A stretch of DNA of 64,000 nucleotides, taken from contig KB906724.1 of the NCBI GenBank assembly GCA_000381565.1, positions 1,369,802-1,433,801 on the forward strand. Direction: 5' to 3'. Below the pieces are notes generated by a model that saw nothing but the letters and a program-made list of their open reading frames with translations, did not search any database and was not told the origin of the DNA. Shown piece by piece: positions 49,222 to 58,605 of this stretch (the stretch's first letter is position 1; each line of letters opens with the position of its first letter). Both the position numbers and the translations under genes were made by a program. The DNA comes from Oxalobacteraceae bacterium AB_14. GTDB lineage: Bacteria; Pseudomonadota; Gammaproteobacteria; Burkholderiales; Burkholderiaceae_D.

Positions 49222-50586
49222 ATGACCATGATTCTTACCGACCTGCCTACGGCGATCCAGCGTTCCGACTTTGCCAGCGACTTCCTGTGGGGCGTTTCGA
49301 CCTCGGCCTATCAAATCGAGGGCGCGGCCGCCGAGGACGGGCGCGTGCCGTCGATCTGGGACACCTTCAGCGCCACGCCGGGCAAGGTGCGCGACGGCTC
49401 CAGCGGCGCCGTGGCCTGCGACCACTACCACCGCTGGGAGGAGGACCTGGACCTGGCGCAGGCTATGGGCCTGAACTCCTACCGCTTCTCGATCGCCTGG
49501 CCGCGCATCTTCAACGGCGTCGACGCCGAACCGAACGCCAAGGGACTGGCGTTCTATTCGAAGCTGGTGGACGCCATGCTGGCGCGCGGCCTGCAGCCGT
49601 GGTGCACGCTGTACCACTGGGACCTGCCGCAGTACCTGGAGGACCGGGGCGGCTGGGCCAACCGCGCCACCATCGACGCCTTCCTGCACTACGCCGACGT
49701 GGTCAGCAAGCACCTGGGCGAGCGCGTGCGGCACTGGATCACGCACAACGAACCGTGGTGCACGGCCATGCACGGCAACTGGGACGGCATGCACGCGCCG
49801 GGCAACAAGAGCCTGCCGCTGGCGCTGCAGGTGTGCCACAACGTGCTGGTCTCGCACGGGCTGGCGGTGCCGCTGATACGCGCCAACGTGCCGGGCGCGA
49901 AGGTCGGCATCGCCCTGAGCCTGCACCCGGTCAAGGCCGCCAGCGACGGCGCCGCCGACCGGCAGGCCGTGCTGCGCCACGACGCGCTGCGCAACCGCTG
50001 GTTCCTCGACGCGCTGTATGGACGCGGCTATCCCGAACTGGCGCTGCAGCTGGTGGGCCGGGATGCGCCGCAGGTGCTGCCGGGCGACATGGAGGCGATC
50101 GCCGCGACGATGGATTTCCTCGGCGTGAACTACTACTTCCCCGAGGTGGTGAGGGACGCGCCGGAGCAGTATCCGCTGCGCACCTCCATCGTCTATCCGC
50201 AGGACCGCCAGCGCACCGACTTCGGTTGGGAAGTGTCGCCGCAAGGCCTGGTCGAACTGCTGGAGCGCGTGGCGCGCGATTATCCGGCCGGCGATCTGTA
50301 CGTGACCGAAAACGGTTCGTCCTACGACGACCACCTGGACGCGGACGGCGCCGTCAACGACACGGCGCGGCGCGATTACCTGGTCCGCCACCTGGCCGCC
50401 GTGCGCGACGCCATCGCCGCCGGCGCCAACATCAAGGGCTATTTCGCCTGGAGCCTGCTGGACAACTTCGAATGGGCGGAAGGCTATCTGCGCCGCTTCG
50501 GCCTGACCTACATCGACTACCCGACGCAGCGCCGCATCCTCAAGCAGAGCGGCCGGTGGTACAGCGCTTTTCTGCAGGCCGAATAA
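49222..50586 (+). CDS. GH1 beta-glucosidase
   Basis: 454 aa from ATG 49222. GH1 features: FLWGVSTSAYQIEGAAAEDGR near the N-terminus, acid/base Glu177 in THNEPWC, nucleophile Glu363 in YVTENGSS, and WSLLDNFEWAEGYLRRFGL near the end. No signal peptide, so it acts in the cytoplasm on imported beta-glucosides, which fits the MFS transporter downstream. It begins a GH1-GH3-MFS transcription unit under a LacI-type operator. Confidence 0.95.
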   Translation: MTMILTDLPTAIQRSDFASDFLWGVSTSAYQIEGAAAEDGRVPSIWDTFSATPGKVRDGSSGAVACDHYHRWEEDLDLAQAMGLNSYRFSIAWPRIFNGVDAEPNAKGLAFYSKLVDAMLARGLQPWCTLYHWDLPQYLEDRGGWANRATIDAFLHYADVVSKHLGERVRHWITHNEPWCTAMHGNWDGMHAPGNKSLPLALQVCHNVLVSHGLAVPLIRANVPGAKVGIALSLHPVKAASDGAADRQAVLRHDALRNRWFLDALYGRGYPELALQLVGRDAPQVLPGDMEAIAATMDFLGVNYYFPEVVRDAPEQYPLRTSIVYPQDRQRTDFGWEVSPQGLVELLERVARDYPAGDLYVTENGSSYDDHLDADGAVNDTARRDYLVRHLAAVRDAIAAGANIKGYFAWSLLDNFEWAEGYLRRFGLTYIDYPTQRRILKQSGRWYSAFLQAE

Positions 50587-50612
50587 CCGTCATACCCGCT
50601 TGCGCGGGAGCG
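50586..50612. repeat. Half-copy of GCGCAGGCGGGAA-type intergenic repeat
   Basis: CGTCATACCCGCTTGCGCGG then GAGCGAC, one arm of the element seen at 31693-31772. It lies between GH1 and GH3. Confidence 0.5.
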
Positions 50613-50650
50613 ACGAGATAACAACATCAACAACGGAGACGAGTACACAA

Positions 50651-53188
50651 ATGAAGACCGATAACCACATCCTGCGCCGCGCCGTGCTGGCCGCCACCCT
50701 GGCGCTGGGCGGCGCCATCGCAACCGCCGCCGCGCCGGCCGCCAGGCCGCTGGCCGACTGGCCGCACATCACCAGCGCCGTCAAGCAGGACCCTGGCATG
50801 GAGGCGCGCATCGCCCAGATCGTCGCCGGCATGACGCTGGCGCAGAAGATCGGCCAGATGACCCAGCCGGAAATCAAATTCAGCACGCCGGACGACATCC
50901 GCAAGTACTACATCGGCTCGGTGCTCAACGGCGGCGGCAGCTGGCCGGACGGCAACAAGCACGCCAGCGCGGCCGACTGGGTCAAGCTGGCCGACGCCTA
51001 CTACGACGCCTCGATGGCCACCGACATGAAGGTGCGGATCCCGGTCATCTGGGGCATCGACGCCATGCACGGCAACAGCAATATGTACGGCGCCACGCTG
51101 TTCCCGCACAACATCGGCCTGGGCGCCGCGCGCGACGCCAAGCTGATCGGCCAGATGGCCAGGTCGGTCGCCAAGGCGGTGCGCGCCACCGGCATCGACT
51201 GGGTGTTCGCGCCGACGCTGGCCGTGGTGCGCGACGACCGCTGGGGACGCACCTACGAATCCTTCTCCGAAGACCCGGCCATCGTCAAGGACTACGCCGG
51301 CGCCTACGTCAAGGGCCTGCAGGGCGACCTGAAATCGGACAACACCGTGGTCGCCACCGCCAAGCACTTCATCGGCGACGGCGGCACGGCCGGGGGCAAG
51401 GACCGCGGCGAGAACCAGTCCACCATGGCGGACATGATCAACCTCCACGCCCAGGGCTACTACCCGGCGTTGCAGGCGGGCGTGCAGACGGTGATGGCGT
51501 CCTTCAACAGCTGGAACGACGTCAAGGGCGGCGTCGACCACGGCAAGATGCACGGCAGTAAAGAGCTGCTGACCGACGCGCTGAAGACCAAGATGGGCTT
51601 CGACGGCCTGGTGGTCAGCGACTGGAACGCCATCGCCGAAGTGCCGGGCTGCGCCAACGACAGCTGCGCCGCCTCGATCAACGCCGGCGTCGACATGGTG
51701 ATGGTGCCGGAGCACTGGAAGGCCTTCATCGCCAACACCATCGCGCAGGTGGAGCAGGGCGAGATCCCGATGGCGCGCATCGACGACGCCGTCACCCGCA
51801 TCCTGCGCGTGAAGCTGCGCGCCGGCCTGTTCGACGGCAAGAAGCCGTCGCAGAACATCTACGCCGGCAAGCAGGAGCTGCTGCAGGAACGCGCGCTTGC
51901 GCGCCAGGCGGTGCGCGAATCGCTGGTGCTGTTGAAGAACAACGGCGGCGTGCTGCCGCTGGCGCGCGGCAGGAAGATCCTGGTGGTCGGCAAGAGCGCC
52001 GACAGCATGGCCAACCAGTCGGGCGGCTGGTCGCTGACCTGGCAGGGCACCGACAACAAGAATAGCGACTACCCGGCCGGCGACACCATCCTGGCCGGCA
52101 TCCGCGACGCGGCAGGCGCGGACAACGTCACCTTCAGCGAGAACGCCGCCGGCGTCGACGTCGGCCAGTTCGACGCCGTCATCGCCGTCGTCGGCGAGAC
52201 GCCGTATGCGGAAGGCGACGGCGACATCGGCCCATCGGGCACGCTGCGCCTGACCGGCCGCCATCCCGAGGACCTGGCGGTGTTGCAGGCGGTGGCGGGC
52301 AAGGGCAAGCCGGTGGTGACGGTGCTGGTGAGCGGCCGTCCGCTGTTCGTCAACGACCTGCTGAACCTGTCGGACAGCTTCGTCTCGGCCTGGCTGCCGG
52401 GCACCGAAGGCAAGGGCGTCTCGGACGTTTTGTTCCGCAAGGCCGACGGCAAGGTCAATGTGGACTTCCACGGCAAGCTGTCGTTCTCGTGGCCGAAGTC
52501 GGCCTGCCAGACGCCGCTGAACGTCGGCGACGCGGCCTACGATCCACTGTTCAAATACGGCTACGGCCTGACGTATACAACTGCGGCCAGCAAGGGCGCC
52601 TTGCCGCTGCTGGACGCCGGCTATCCGGCCGGCGGCTGCGGCAAGACCACGGCGGTGCCGGTGTACGCGCCGGCCGACCGCTCGACCTACGCGCTGTATG
52701 TCAGTAGCGGCGGCCAGCGCGTGGCCCTGGGCGCGGACCTGAACGCCGTCTTCAAGCTGCCGACCGTCACCGTCGAAACCGCGCAGATCAACACCCAGCA
52801 GGACGCCAAGCGCCTCACCTGGAGCGGCGCGGCCAGGCTGGAGGCGCAGGCGGCCAAGGCGCACAAGCTGCCGGCCTTCGCCGCGGCCGACGGCGCGCTG
52901 CAATTTGATGCTATCGTGTCGGCTGCGCCGCAGGGCAAGGTCAGCGTCGGCATCGAGACGGCGGAGCTGGACGCCAGCGCCGTGTTCCAGCGCCTGGCGG
53001 GCAAGGGCAAGCAGACGGTTAAAATCCCGTTGGCCTGCTTCAGCGCCAAGGGGCTGTCGCTGGCGGCACTGAGCACGCCGTTCAGCGTGGCCGCCGACGC
53101 GCCATTCGCCGCCAGCTTCGCCAACATCCAGATCGTCGGCGGCGCCGCCAGCGACAAGGATGCGCTGGCGTGCGGCGACTTTAAATAA
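50651..53188 (+). CDS. GH3 beta-glucosidase/exo-glucanase
   Basis: 845 aa from ATG 50651, which gives a signal peptide (about 1-33, ends TAA-AA). GH3 domains: barrel with [24 protein letters not shown] and nucleophile Asp324 in LVVSDWNAI; alpha/beta sandwich with [15 protein letters not shown] and SGRPLFV; and a C-terminal about 190-residue extension with a carbohydrate-binding-like beta fold, as in ExoP/ExoI-type exo-1,3/1,4-beta-glucanases. Expected in the periplasm, releasing glucose or cellobiose for the MFS transporter. Lies 64 bp after GH1. Confidence 0.94.
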   Translation: MKTDNHILRRAVLAATLALGGAIATAAAPAARPLADWPHITSAVKQDPGMEARIAQIVAGMTLAQKIGQMTQPEIKFSTPDDIRKYYIGSVLNGGGSWPDGNKHASAADWVKLADAYYDASMATDMKVRIPVIWGIDAMHGNSNMYGATLFPHNIGLGAARDAKLIGQMARSVAKAVRATGIDWVFAPTLAVVRDDRWGRTYESFSEDPAIVKDYAGAYVKGLQGDLKSDNTVVATAKHFIGDGGTAGGKDRGENQSTMADMINLHAQGYYPALQAGVQTVMASFNSWNDVKGGVDHGKMHGSKELLTDALKTKMGFDGLVVSDWNAIAEVPGCANDSCAASINAGVDMVMVPEHWKAFIANTIAQVEQGEIPMARIDDAVTRILRVKLRAGLFDGKKPSQNIYAGKQELLQERALARQAVRESLVLLKNNGGVLPLARGRKILVVGKSADSMANQSGGWSLTWQGTDNKNSDYPAGDTILAGIRDAAGADNVTFSENAAGVDVGQFDAVIAVVGETPYAEGDGDIGPSGTLRLTGRHPEDLAVLQAVAGKGKPVVTVLVSGRPLFVNDLLNLSDSFVSAWLPGTEGKGVSDVLFRKADGKVNVDFHGKLSFSWPKSACQTPLNVGDAAYDPLFKYGYGLTYTTAASKGALPLLDAGYPAGGCGKTTAVPVYAPADRSTYALYVSSGGQRVALGADLNAVFKLPTVTVETAQINTQQDAKRLTWSGAARLEAQAAKAHKLPAFAAADGALQFDAIVSAAPQGKVSVGIETAELDASAVFQRLAGKGKQTVKIPLACFSAKGLSLAALSTPFSVAADAPFAASFANIQIVGGAASDKDALACGDFK

Positions 53189-53208
53189 ACCCAGGAGACT
53201 ATCAAAGC

Positions 53209-54498
53209 ATGGAACAATATTCCCCAGCCGTCCCGATGTCGGGCGGCCAGACGCAGAGCGGCGGCAACACCGGCCCGCTGATCATCGTCACCATCCTGTT
53301 CTTCATGTGGGGTCTGCTGACCTCCCTGAACGACGTGCTGATCCCGCACCTGAAGGCGGTCTACACGCTGACCTATGTGCAGGCGATGCTGGTGCAGTTC
53401 TGCTTCTTCGGCGCCTACTTCATCGTCTCGCTGCCGGCCGGTATGCTGATCCGGAAGATCGGCTACCAGAACGGCGCCGTCGCCGGCCTGACCATCGCGG
53501 CCGCCGGCTGCGCCTTGTTCTACCCGGCGGCGACCAGCGGCTACACGCTGTTCCTGATCGCCTTCTTCGTGCTGGCGGGCGGCATCACCATCCTGCAGGT
53601 GGCGGCCAATCCCTACGTGACGGTGCTGGGCGATCCGCAGACGGCGTCGAGCCGCCTGACCTTGACCCAGGCCTTCAATTCGCTGGGCACCACCGTGGCG
53701 CCCACGCTGGGCGGCATGCTGATCCTGGCCGGCGGCGTGATGAGCTCCGCCGACATGGCCAAGCTGACCACCGAGCAGATGGCGGCCTACCATACGACCC
53801 AGGCGGCCAGCGTGCAAGGCCCTTACCTGGTGCTGGCGGCGGCCTTGCTGGCGCTGGCGGTCCTGTTCGCGCTGGCGCGCCTGCCCAAGATCGTCGACGC
53901 CGAAGCGGCGGACGGCGCAAGCGCCGGCTGGTCGGCCGTGCTGCAACACCGCCATCTGGTGCTGGGCGCGCTGGCGATCTTCCTGTACGTGGGCGGCGAA
54001 GTCAGTATCGGCAGCTTCATGATCAACTTCATCGGCGACGCGAAAGTGGCCGGCCTGTCGCCTGCCGACGCGGCGCCCTTTGTCAGCTACTACTGGGGCG
54101 GCGCGATGGTGGGCCGCTTCATCGGCTTCGCCGTGATGCGTTACGTCAGCCCGGGCAAGGCGCTGGCCTTCAACTCGGCGGCGGTGATCGCGCTGGTGCT
54201 GGTCGCGATCTTCAGCGGCGGCCAGCTGGCGATGTGGGCCATGCTGGCGGTCGGCCTGTTCAACTCCATCATGTTCCCGACCATCTTCTCGATGGCGCTG
54301 AACAAGCTCGGCCCGCTGACCGGCCAGGGTTCGGGCGTGCTGTGCATGGCCATCGTCGGCGGCGCGCTGGTGCCGTTCGCGCAAGGCCTGCTGGCCGACA
54401 CCATCAGCCTGCAGATGTCCTTCCTGGTCCCTGCGGCCTGCTACACCTTCATCCTGTACTTCGGCCTGAAATACGCCGGCATGTATTCGGAGAAGTAA
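53209..54498 (+). CDS. MFS sugar transporter, FucP/GluP (glucose/galactose) type
   Basis: 429 aa, twelve predicted membrane helices. FucP-family features: [20 protein letters not shown] (about 28-47), [53 protein letters not shown] (about 130-165) and [25 protein letters not shown] proton symporter for glucose, galactose or fucose in the inner membrane. It follows GH3 by 20 bp (ribosome-binding site AGGAGA) and ends the beta-glucoside operon. A hairpin at 54505 follows the stop. Confidence 0.92.
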   Translation: MEQYSPAVPMSGGQTQSGGNTGPLIIVTILFFMWGLLTSLNDVLIPHLKAVYTLTYVQAMLVQFCFFGAYFIVSLPAGMLIRKIGYQNGAVAGLTIAAAGCALFYPAATSGYTLFLIAFFVLAGGITILQVAANPYVTVLGDPQTASSRLTLTQAFNSLGTTVAPTLGGMLILAGGVMSSADMAKLTTEQMAAYHTTQAASVQGPYLVLAAALLALAVLFALARLPKIVDAEAADGASAGWSAVLQHRHLVLGALAIFLYVGGEVSIGSFMINFIGDAKVAGLSPADAAPFVSYYWGGAMVGRFIGFAVMRYVSPGKALAFNSAAVIALVLVAIFSGGQLAMWAMLAVGLFNSIMFPTIFSMALNKLGPLTGQGSGVLCMAIVGGALVPFAQGLLADTISLQMSFLVPAACYTFILYFGLKYAGMYSEK

Positions 54499-54504
54499 CT
54501 TGCC

Positions 54505-54533
54505 GCGGGTATACCCACCATGGGTGTACCCGC
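54505..54533 (+). terminator. Hairpin after the MFS gene
   Basis: Stem GCGGGTATACCCA / TGGGTGTACCCGC around CCA, 7 bp after the stop codon. There is no T-run, so termination would not be a classical Rho-independent one. Confidence 0.5.
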
Positions 54534-54679
54534 GCGCTCCTTCTAGCAAACCTGCTGAATTTTTTACTGAATTCTACTGAATTGGGCTTCCGGGTGCTTC
54601 GGCTGTTTGACTCAGTAACCGCCAGCAGAATCCAGTAGATTTCAGTAAGGAGATCAGCACGGTTGCTAGAAGGAGCGCG
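54533..54679. repeat. 147-bp inverted-repeat element
   Basis: Outer arms CGCGCTCCTTCTAGCAA (54533) and the exact complement ending 54679, then further imperfect pairing (CTGCTGAAT, TACTGAA, TCTACTG) for about 55 bases per arm. The left arm also contains a threefold CTGAATT(C/T) unit. No ORF inside. It resembles a non-autonomous mobile repeat, unlike the one at 43205 in sequence. Confidence 0.65.
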
Positions 54680-54790
54680 AATGTCCCTGCCATCTCCCGG
54701 TGCGATTTTTGAATTTTTGATCTGGCGCATGGATGTTTGACTATGCAACCCGCACTATCGTGGCTTTACTTGCACGAAAAGGGCGATTCC

Positions 54791-56362
54791 ATGAACGATA
54801 CCATCAAAGCATATCTGGTCGGCGGCGGCATCGGCTCGCTGTCCGCGGCCGCCTTCATGATCCGCGACGGCGGCGTCGAAGGCAAAAACATCACCATCTT
54901 CGAAGCGATGCCGCTGGCCGGCGGCAGCCTCGATGGCGGCGGCAACGCGGACACCGGCTACACGCTGCGCGGCGGCCGCATGCTCACCACCGACAACTAC
55001 GAATGCACCTGGGAGCTGTTCAAGAGCATCCCCTCGCTGGAGCACGAAGGCCGGAGCGTCTACGACGAAACCGTGGCCTTCAACGAGATGCATAAATCGC
55101 ACTCGCAGGCCCGCCTGGTCGACCGCAACCGCTTCCGCGTCGACGTGACGTCGATGGGCTTCAGCATGCAGGACCGCACCGAGCTGCTGGCGCTGGCCGA
55201 AGCCGACGAAGAAAAGCTGGGCAACAGCGCCATCACCGACTGGCTGTCGCCGGAATTCTTCGGCACCAAGTTCTGGACCATGTGGGCCACCACCTTCGCC
55301 TTCCAGCCGTGGCACAGCGCGGTGGAGTTCAAGCGCTACCTGCATCGCTTCATGCTGGAGTTCTCGCGCATCGAAACGCTGGCCGGCGTCAAGCGCACCG
55401 TCTACAACCAGTACGATTCGCTGGTGCGTCCCTTGCAGCACTGGCTGCAACAGCAGGGCGTGCAGATCGTCCGCAACTGCAAGGTCGACGACATCGAGCT
55501 GCTGGAGCAGGGCGGCACGCTGACCGCGACGGCATTGAAATGCACCCGCAACGGCGAGGCCATGACCATCGCCGTCGCCCCGCACGACCTGGTGTTCTTC
55601 CAGAACGGATCGATGACCGACGCTTCGAGCTTCGGCAGCATGCGCAACGCGCCGCCCAAGCTGGACAAGCGCGACAGCCAGGGTTGGACGCTGTGGGAAA
55701 AGCTGGCGGTGGACCGTCCGCAGTTCGGCAATCCGGCCGCCTTCAATTCCAGCATTCCGGAATCGTGGTGGGAATCGTTCACGGTCACGCTGAAGGCCCC
55801 GGCGTTCTTCGACAAGATGGAGCAGTTCAGCGGCAACGTGGCAGGCACCGGGGGACTGGTGACGTTCAAGGATTCGAACTGGCTGATGTCGATCGTGCTG
55901 GCTCACCAGCCGCACTTCGCCGGCCAGCCGGAAGGCGTGCAGGTGTTCTGGGGCTATTCGCTGCACCCCGACCGCATCGGCAATTTCGTCGCCAAGCCCA
56001 TGGCCGATTGCAGCGGCGAAGAGATCCTGCGCGAGCTGTGCGGCCACCTGAATTTCGACATGGAGATCATGGCCAAGGCGAACTGCATCCCATGCCGCAT
56101 GCCCTACATCACCAGCATGTTCATGCCGCGCTTTAAGAGCGACCGTCCGCTGCCGGTGCCGGCCAACTCGCGCAACCTGGCCTTCGTCAGCCAGTTCGTC
56201 GAGGTCGCGGACGATGTGGTGTTCACCGTCGAATACTCGGTGCGGGCGGCGCAGATGGCGGTGTACCAGCTGCTCGACATCAAGCGCGAAGTGCCGCCCG
56301 TCAGCCACCACGACCAGTCGCTGAAGGTGAAACTGGACGCCCTCGTGAAAGCTTTCAAATAG
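54791..56362 (+). CDS. ohyA: Oleate hydratase
   Basis: 523 aa from ATG 54791. FAD site AYLVGGGIGSLSAAAFMIRD (about 7-26), then FEAMPLAGGSLDGGG, RGGRMLTTDNYECTWELF and SVRAAQMAVYQLLDIKREVP near the end, all typical of the 67-kDa myosin-cross-reactive antigen/oleate hydratase family, though this protein is shorter than the Gram-positive members (about 570-590 aa). Adds water to the cis-9 double bond of free oleate to give 10-hydroxystearate. The catalytic Glu/Tyr region (about 80-200) is present. Confidence 0.93.
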   Translation: MNDTIKAYLVGGGIGSLSAAAFMIRDGGVEGKNITIFEAMPLAGGSLDGGGNADTGYTLRGGRMLTTDNYECTWELFKSIPSLEHEGRSVYDETVAFNEMHKSHSQARLVDRNRFRVDVTSMGFSMQDRTELLALAEADEEKLGNSAITDWLSPEFFGTKFWTMWATTFAFQPWHSAVEFKRYLHRFMLEFSRIETLAGVKRTVYNQYDSLVRPLQHWLQQQGVQIVRNCKVDDIELLEQGGTLTATALKCTRNGEAMTIAVAPHDLVFFQNGSMTDASSFGSMRNAPPKLDKRDSQGWTLWEKLAVDRPQFGNPAAFNSSIPESWWESFTVTLKAPAFFDKMEQFSGNVAGTGGLVTFKDSNWLMSIVLAHQPHFAGQPEGVQVFWGYSLHPDRIGNFVAKPMADCSGEEILRELCGHLNFDMEIMAKANCIPCRMPYITSMFMPRFKSDRPLPVPANSRNLAFVSQFVEVADDVVFTVEYSVRAAQMAVYQLLDIKREVPPVSHHDQSLKVKLDALVKAFK

Positions 56363-56401
56363 ACGGCTATACTCTCCATGTCCACTACATGGGGAGTGTC
56401 T

Positions 56402-57436
56402 ATGTTTGCCGGCATCGGAAGAAAACACTGGTTTGCGCTGATCGTCCTGCTGGCCATGTCGGCGCACTACTTCTACTTCCGCGTGCCGTTCATCGCCAAC
56501 GACTACGGCCGCAACATGGCCGACTGGCCTCTGCTGGGCGACCTGCTGGTGAGCTTCCCGCTGCTGTACTACTTCATGTTCCGCCCGTCGTGGAAGGCTT
56601 TCCTGCTCAAGTGGCTGGTGTTCGCGATGGCCGGATTCGCCTTCGGCAGCATGATCATCCCCGACGGCAGCAAGGATCTGTGGCGCGGCGTCGAGCGCCT
56701 TTGGCCGCTGCTGGCCGTGGTGCAGGGCGCGTTGGAGCTGTTCCTGCTGGTGTACCTGGTGCGCCGTATCAGGGCGCTGATGCGCCTGAGCGGCGACGCC
56801 GACGAGGCGCTGGCGAGCGCCATCCACGACCGCTTCGCCGGCACCGGCTTGGCGCCGTTCGCGCTGTTCGAGGCGCGGATCTGGTACTACGGCTTGTTCA
56901 TGCGGCGCGGCGATCAGCTTCGCTTCGCCGGCCGGCAGCACTTCAGCTACGACAAGAACGACGGCAACGTCTCCAACCAGTTCGCGCTGATCATGGTGAT
57001 GCTGTTCGAGATGCCGCTGTCGCACCTGATGCTGCACCTGGTGGCGGTGCGCCCGGTGTTGGCGTGGGTGGTCGACGTGCTCAGCGTGTGGTCGGTGCTG
57101 TACCTGGTGGCGGAGTACCGCGCCAGCCAATGGCGGCCGGTGTCGCTGGACGATCAGGCGATCCTGATACGCTACGGCGTGTTCGCGGCCGACCGCGTGG
57201 TCCCGTATCACCTGATCGAATCGGTGGCGCGCTGCGGCGACGACATCCGCCGCCAGCGCGGCCTGCTGCGCTACCGCCAGTTCGGCAGCCTGAACGTGGA
57301 GCTGCGCCTCAAACCCGGCAGCAAATTAGCCAACGCCATCGGCCGCCCGCAAGCCGTCAAGCGCATCTGCATCAGCCTCGACAAGCCCGACGCCTTCATC
57401 GACGCGGTGCGCGGCCGGCTGGCGGAATCAGGCTAG
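56402..57436 (+). CDS. Hypothetical multi-pass membrane protein
   Basis: 344 aa from ATG 56402 (GGGGAG 6 nt upstream). Predicted helices at about 11-28, 47-63, 72-88, 105-127, 193-215 and 222-240, followed by a hydrophilic domain (about 250-344) with RYGVFAADRVVPYHLIESVARCGDD and KRICISLDKPDAFIDAVRG, resembling a bacterial PH-like domain. Family not recognised. It lies 39 bp after ohyA and may be co-transcribed. Confidence 0.65.
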   Translation: MFAGIGRKHWFALIVLLAMSAHYFYFRVPFIANDYGRNMADWPLLGDLLVSFPLLYYFMFRPSWKAFLLKWLVFAMAGFAFGSMIIPDGSKDLWRGVERLWPLLAVVQGALELFLLVYLVRRIRALMRLSGDADEALASAIHDRFAGTGLAPFALFEARIWYYGLFMRRGDQLRFAGRQHFSYDKNDGNVSNQFALIMVMLFEMPLSHLMLHLVAVRPVLAWVVDVLSVWSVLYLVAEYRASQWRPVSLDDQAILIRYGVFAADRVVPYHLIESVARCGDDIRRQRGLLRYRQFGSLNVELRLKPGSKLANAIGRPQAVKRICISLDKPDAFIDAVRGRLAESG

Positions 57437-57491
57437 AACACGCATCAGTTTTCGCCCATGGGTGGTACTATGGCCGCTCACCAGGAGTCCT

Positions 57492-58115
57492 ATGCCCAAT
57501 GAACTCCCCGCCAGCGCCGATGGCCTGCATCAACTGACACTCGATGGACTGGCCTTGCACGGCTGGTCGCAGCAGAACCTGTTTTTATCCCATGAATTGA
57601 CGCTGGCCCTGGCCGCAGAATGCCGCGCCGGTGCGGCCGCCGGCGCGCTGGCCCTGGCCGCGGTCGGCCGCGGCGCCGCGCAGGCGGTGCGCAGCGAGAT
57701 ACGCGGCGACCGCATCCTGTGGCTGGAAGCCGGCCAGTCCGCCGCCTGCGACAGTTATCTGGGTGTGATGGAAGCCCTGCGCCTGGCGCTGAACCGGGAA
57801 TTCTTCCTCGGCCTCGACAGCTACGAAAGCCACTTCGCGCACTACGCGCCCGGCGCCGCCTACCACAAGCATCTGGACCGTTTCCGCGACGACGATTTGC
57901 GCACCGTCTCGGCGGTGATCTATCTGAACCCGGATTGGCAGGTGGAGCAGGGCGGCGCGCTGCGCGTGCATCCGCAGGACGCGCCCGCTTGCGACATCGC
58001 GCCGCTGGGCAGCCGGCTGGTGTTGTTCATGTCTGCCGACTTGCCGCATGAAGTGCTGCCGGCCACGCATGACCGGCTATCGCTGGCCGGCTGGTTCCGC
58101 CGCCGGCCGCACTGA
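57492..58115 (+). CDS. 2OG-Fe(II) oxygenase-family protein
   Basis: 207 aa from ATG 57492 (CCAGGAG 6 nt upstream). Prolyl-4-hydroxylase-like jelly roll: ESHFAHYAPGAAYHKHLDRFRDDDLRTVSAVIYLNPDW contains the HxD iron ligands (HLD, about 126-128); the distal His is in DLPHEVLPATHDRLSLAGWFRR, with the Arg that binds 2-oxoglutarate. Probably hydroxylates a protein or small substrate. Similar proteins are near-universal in Proteobacteria (SM-20/PiuC type). Substrate unknown. Confidence 0.83.
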   Translation: MPNELPASADGLHQLTLDGLALHGWSQQNLFLSHELTLALAAECRAGAAAGALALAAVGRGAAQAVRSEIRGDRILWLEAGQSAACDSYLGVMEALRLALNREFFLGLDSYESHFAHYAPGAAYHKHLDRFRDDDLRTVSAVIYLNPDWQVEQGGALRVHPQDAPACDIAPLGSRLVLFMSADLPHEVLPATHDRLSLAGWFRRRPH

Positions 58116-58125
58116 CAGCACGCGC

Positions 58126-58593
58126 TTACAGGAAGCGGTCGAGGATCTTCTTGCTGTGCTTGTCCAGATCGCGCACATCGCGGATCAGGTAGTGGATGCC
58201 GTGGATGTCGGAGATCAATAGCGTGTCCACCGTCAGGCGGCGGATGTCTTCCTCGCCGCGCAGCACGAACTCGGTGTCGCCGCGATCGGTCGCCACCGAC
58301 CAGGTGCACGGCGTGGCGAAGCTGGTCACGCTGTTGATGCGCGCGATCTCCGGCATGAACTCGCGTCCCTCCAGCTCCTCGCGCACCAGCTGGCCCACGG
58401 CCGCCGGCAAGTCCTCGATGCGGTCGATCCAGCCCACTTCTTTACCGTCGGTGCTCACCAGCGCGATGCCGTCGTCCGGCGCCTGCACCGGGAAGGCGCG
58501 CACCGGCGCCACGCTCTCGTGCACTTCGCCCTCGGCCGTGGTCAACACCAGGCGGCCGAAGGGATTGCGGGTCAAATTGAATTTCGTCGTCAT
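58126..58593 (-). CDS. DUF1854 protein, cyanophycin-associated
   Basis: 155 aa, soluble. Sequence GWIDRIEDLPAAVGQLVREELEGREFMPEI (about 54-83), then VATDRGDTEFVLRGEEDIRR and ISDIHGIHYLIRDVRDLDKHSKKILDRF match DUF1854. In beta-proteobacteria this gene regularly follows an ABC transporter next to cyanophycin synthetases; its biochemical role is unknown. It lies 12 bp after that transporter gene, in the same direction, so the two form one operon. Confidence 0.87.
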   Translation of the reverse strand: MTTKFNLTRNPFGRLVLTTAEGEVHESVAPVRAFPVQAPDDGIALVSTDGKEVGWIDRIEDLPAAVGQLVREELEGREFMPEIARINSVTSFATPCTWSVATDRGDTEFVLRGEEDIRRLTVDTLLISDIHGIHYLIRDVRDLDKHSKKILDRFL

Positions 58594-58605
58594 ATGCTTG
58601 TTCTC

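Noticed and set aside
54755-57211. 818-codon minus-strand frame opposite oleate hydratase
   Set aside because: Shadow frame rich in His/Arg/Ala, no domain; the plus strand encodes intact proteins.
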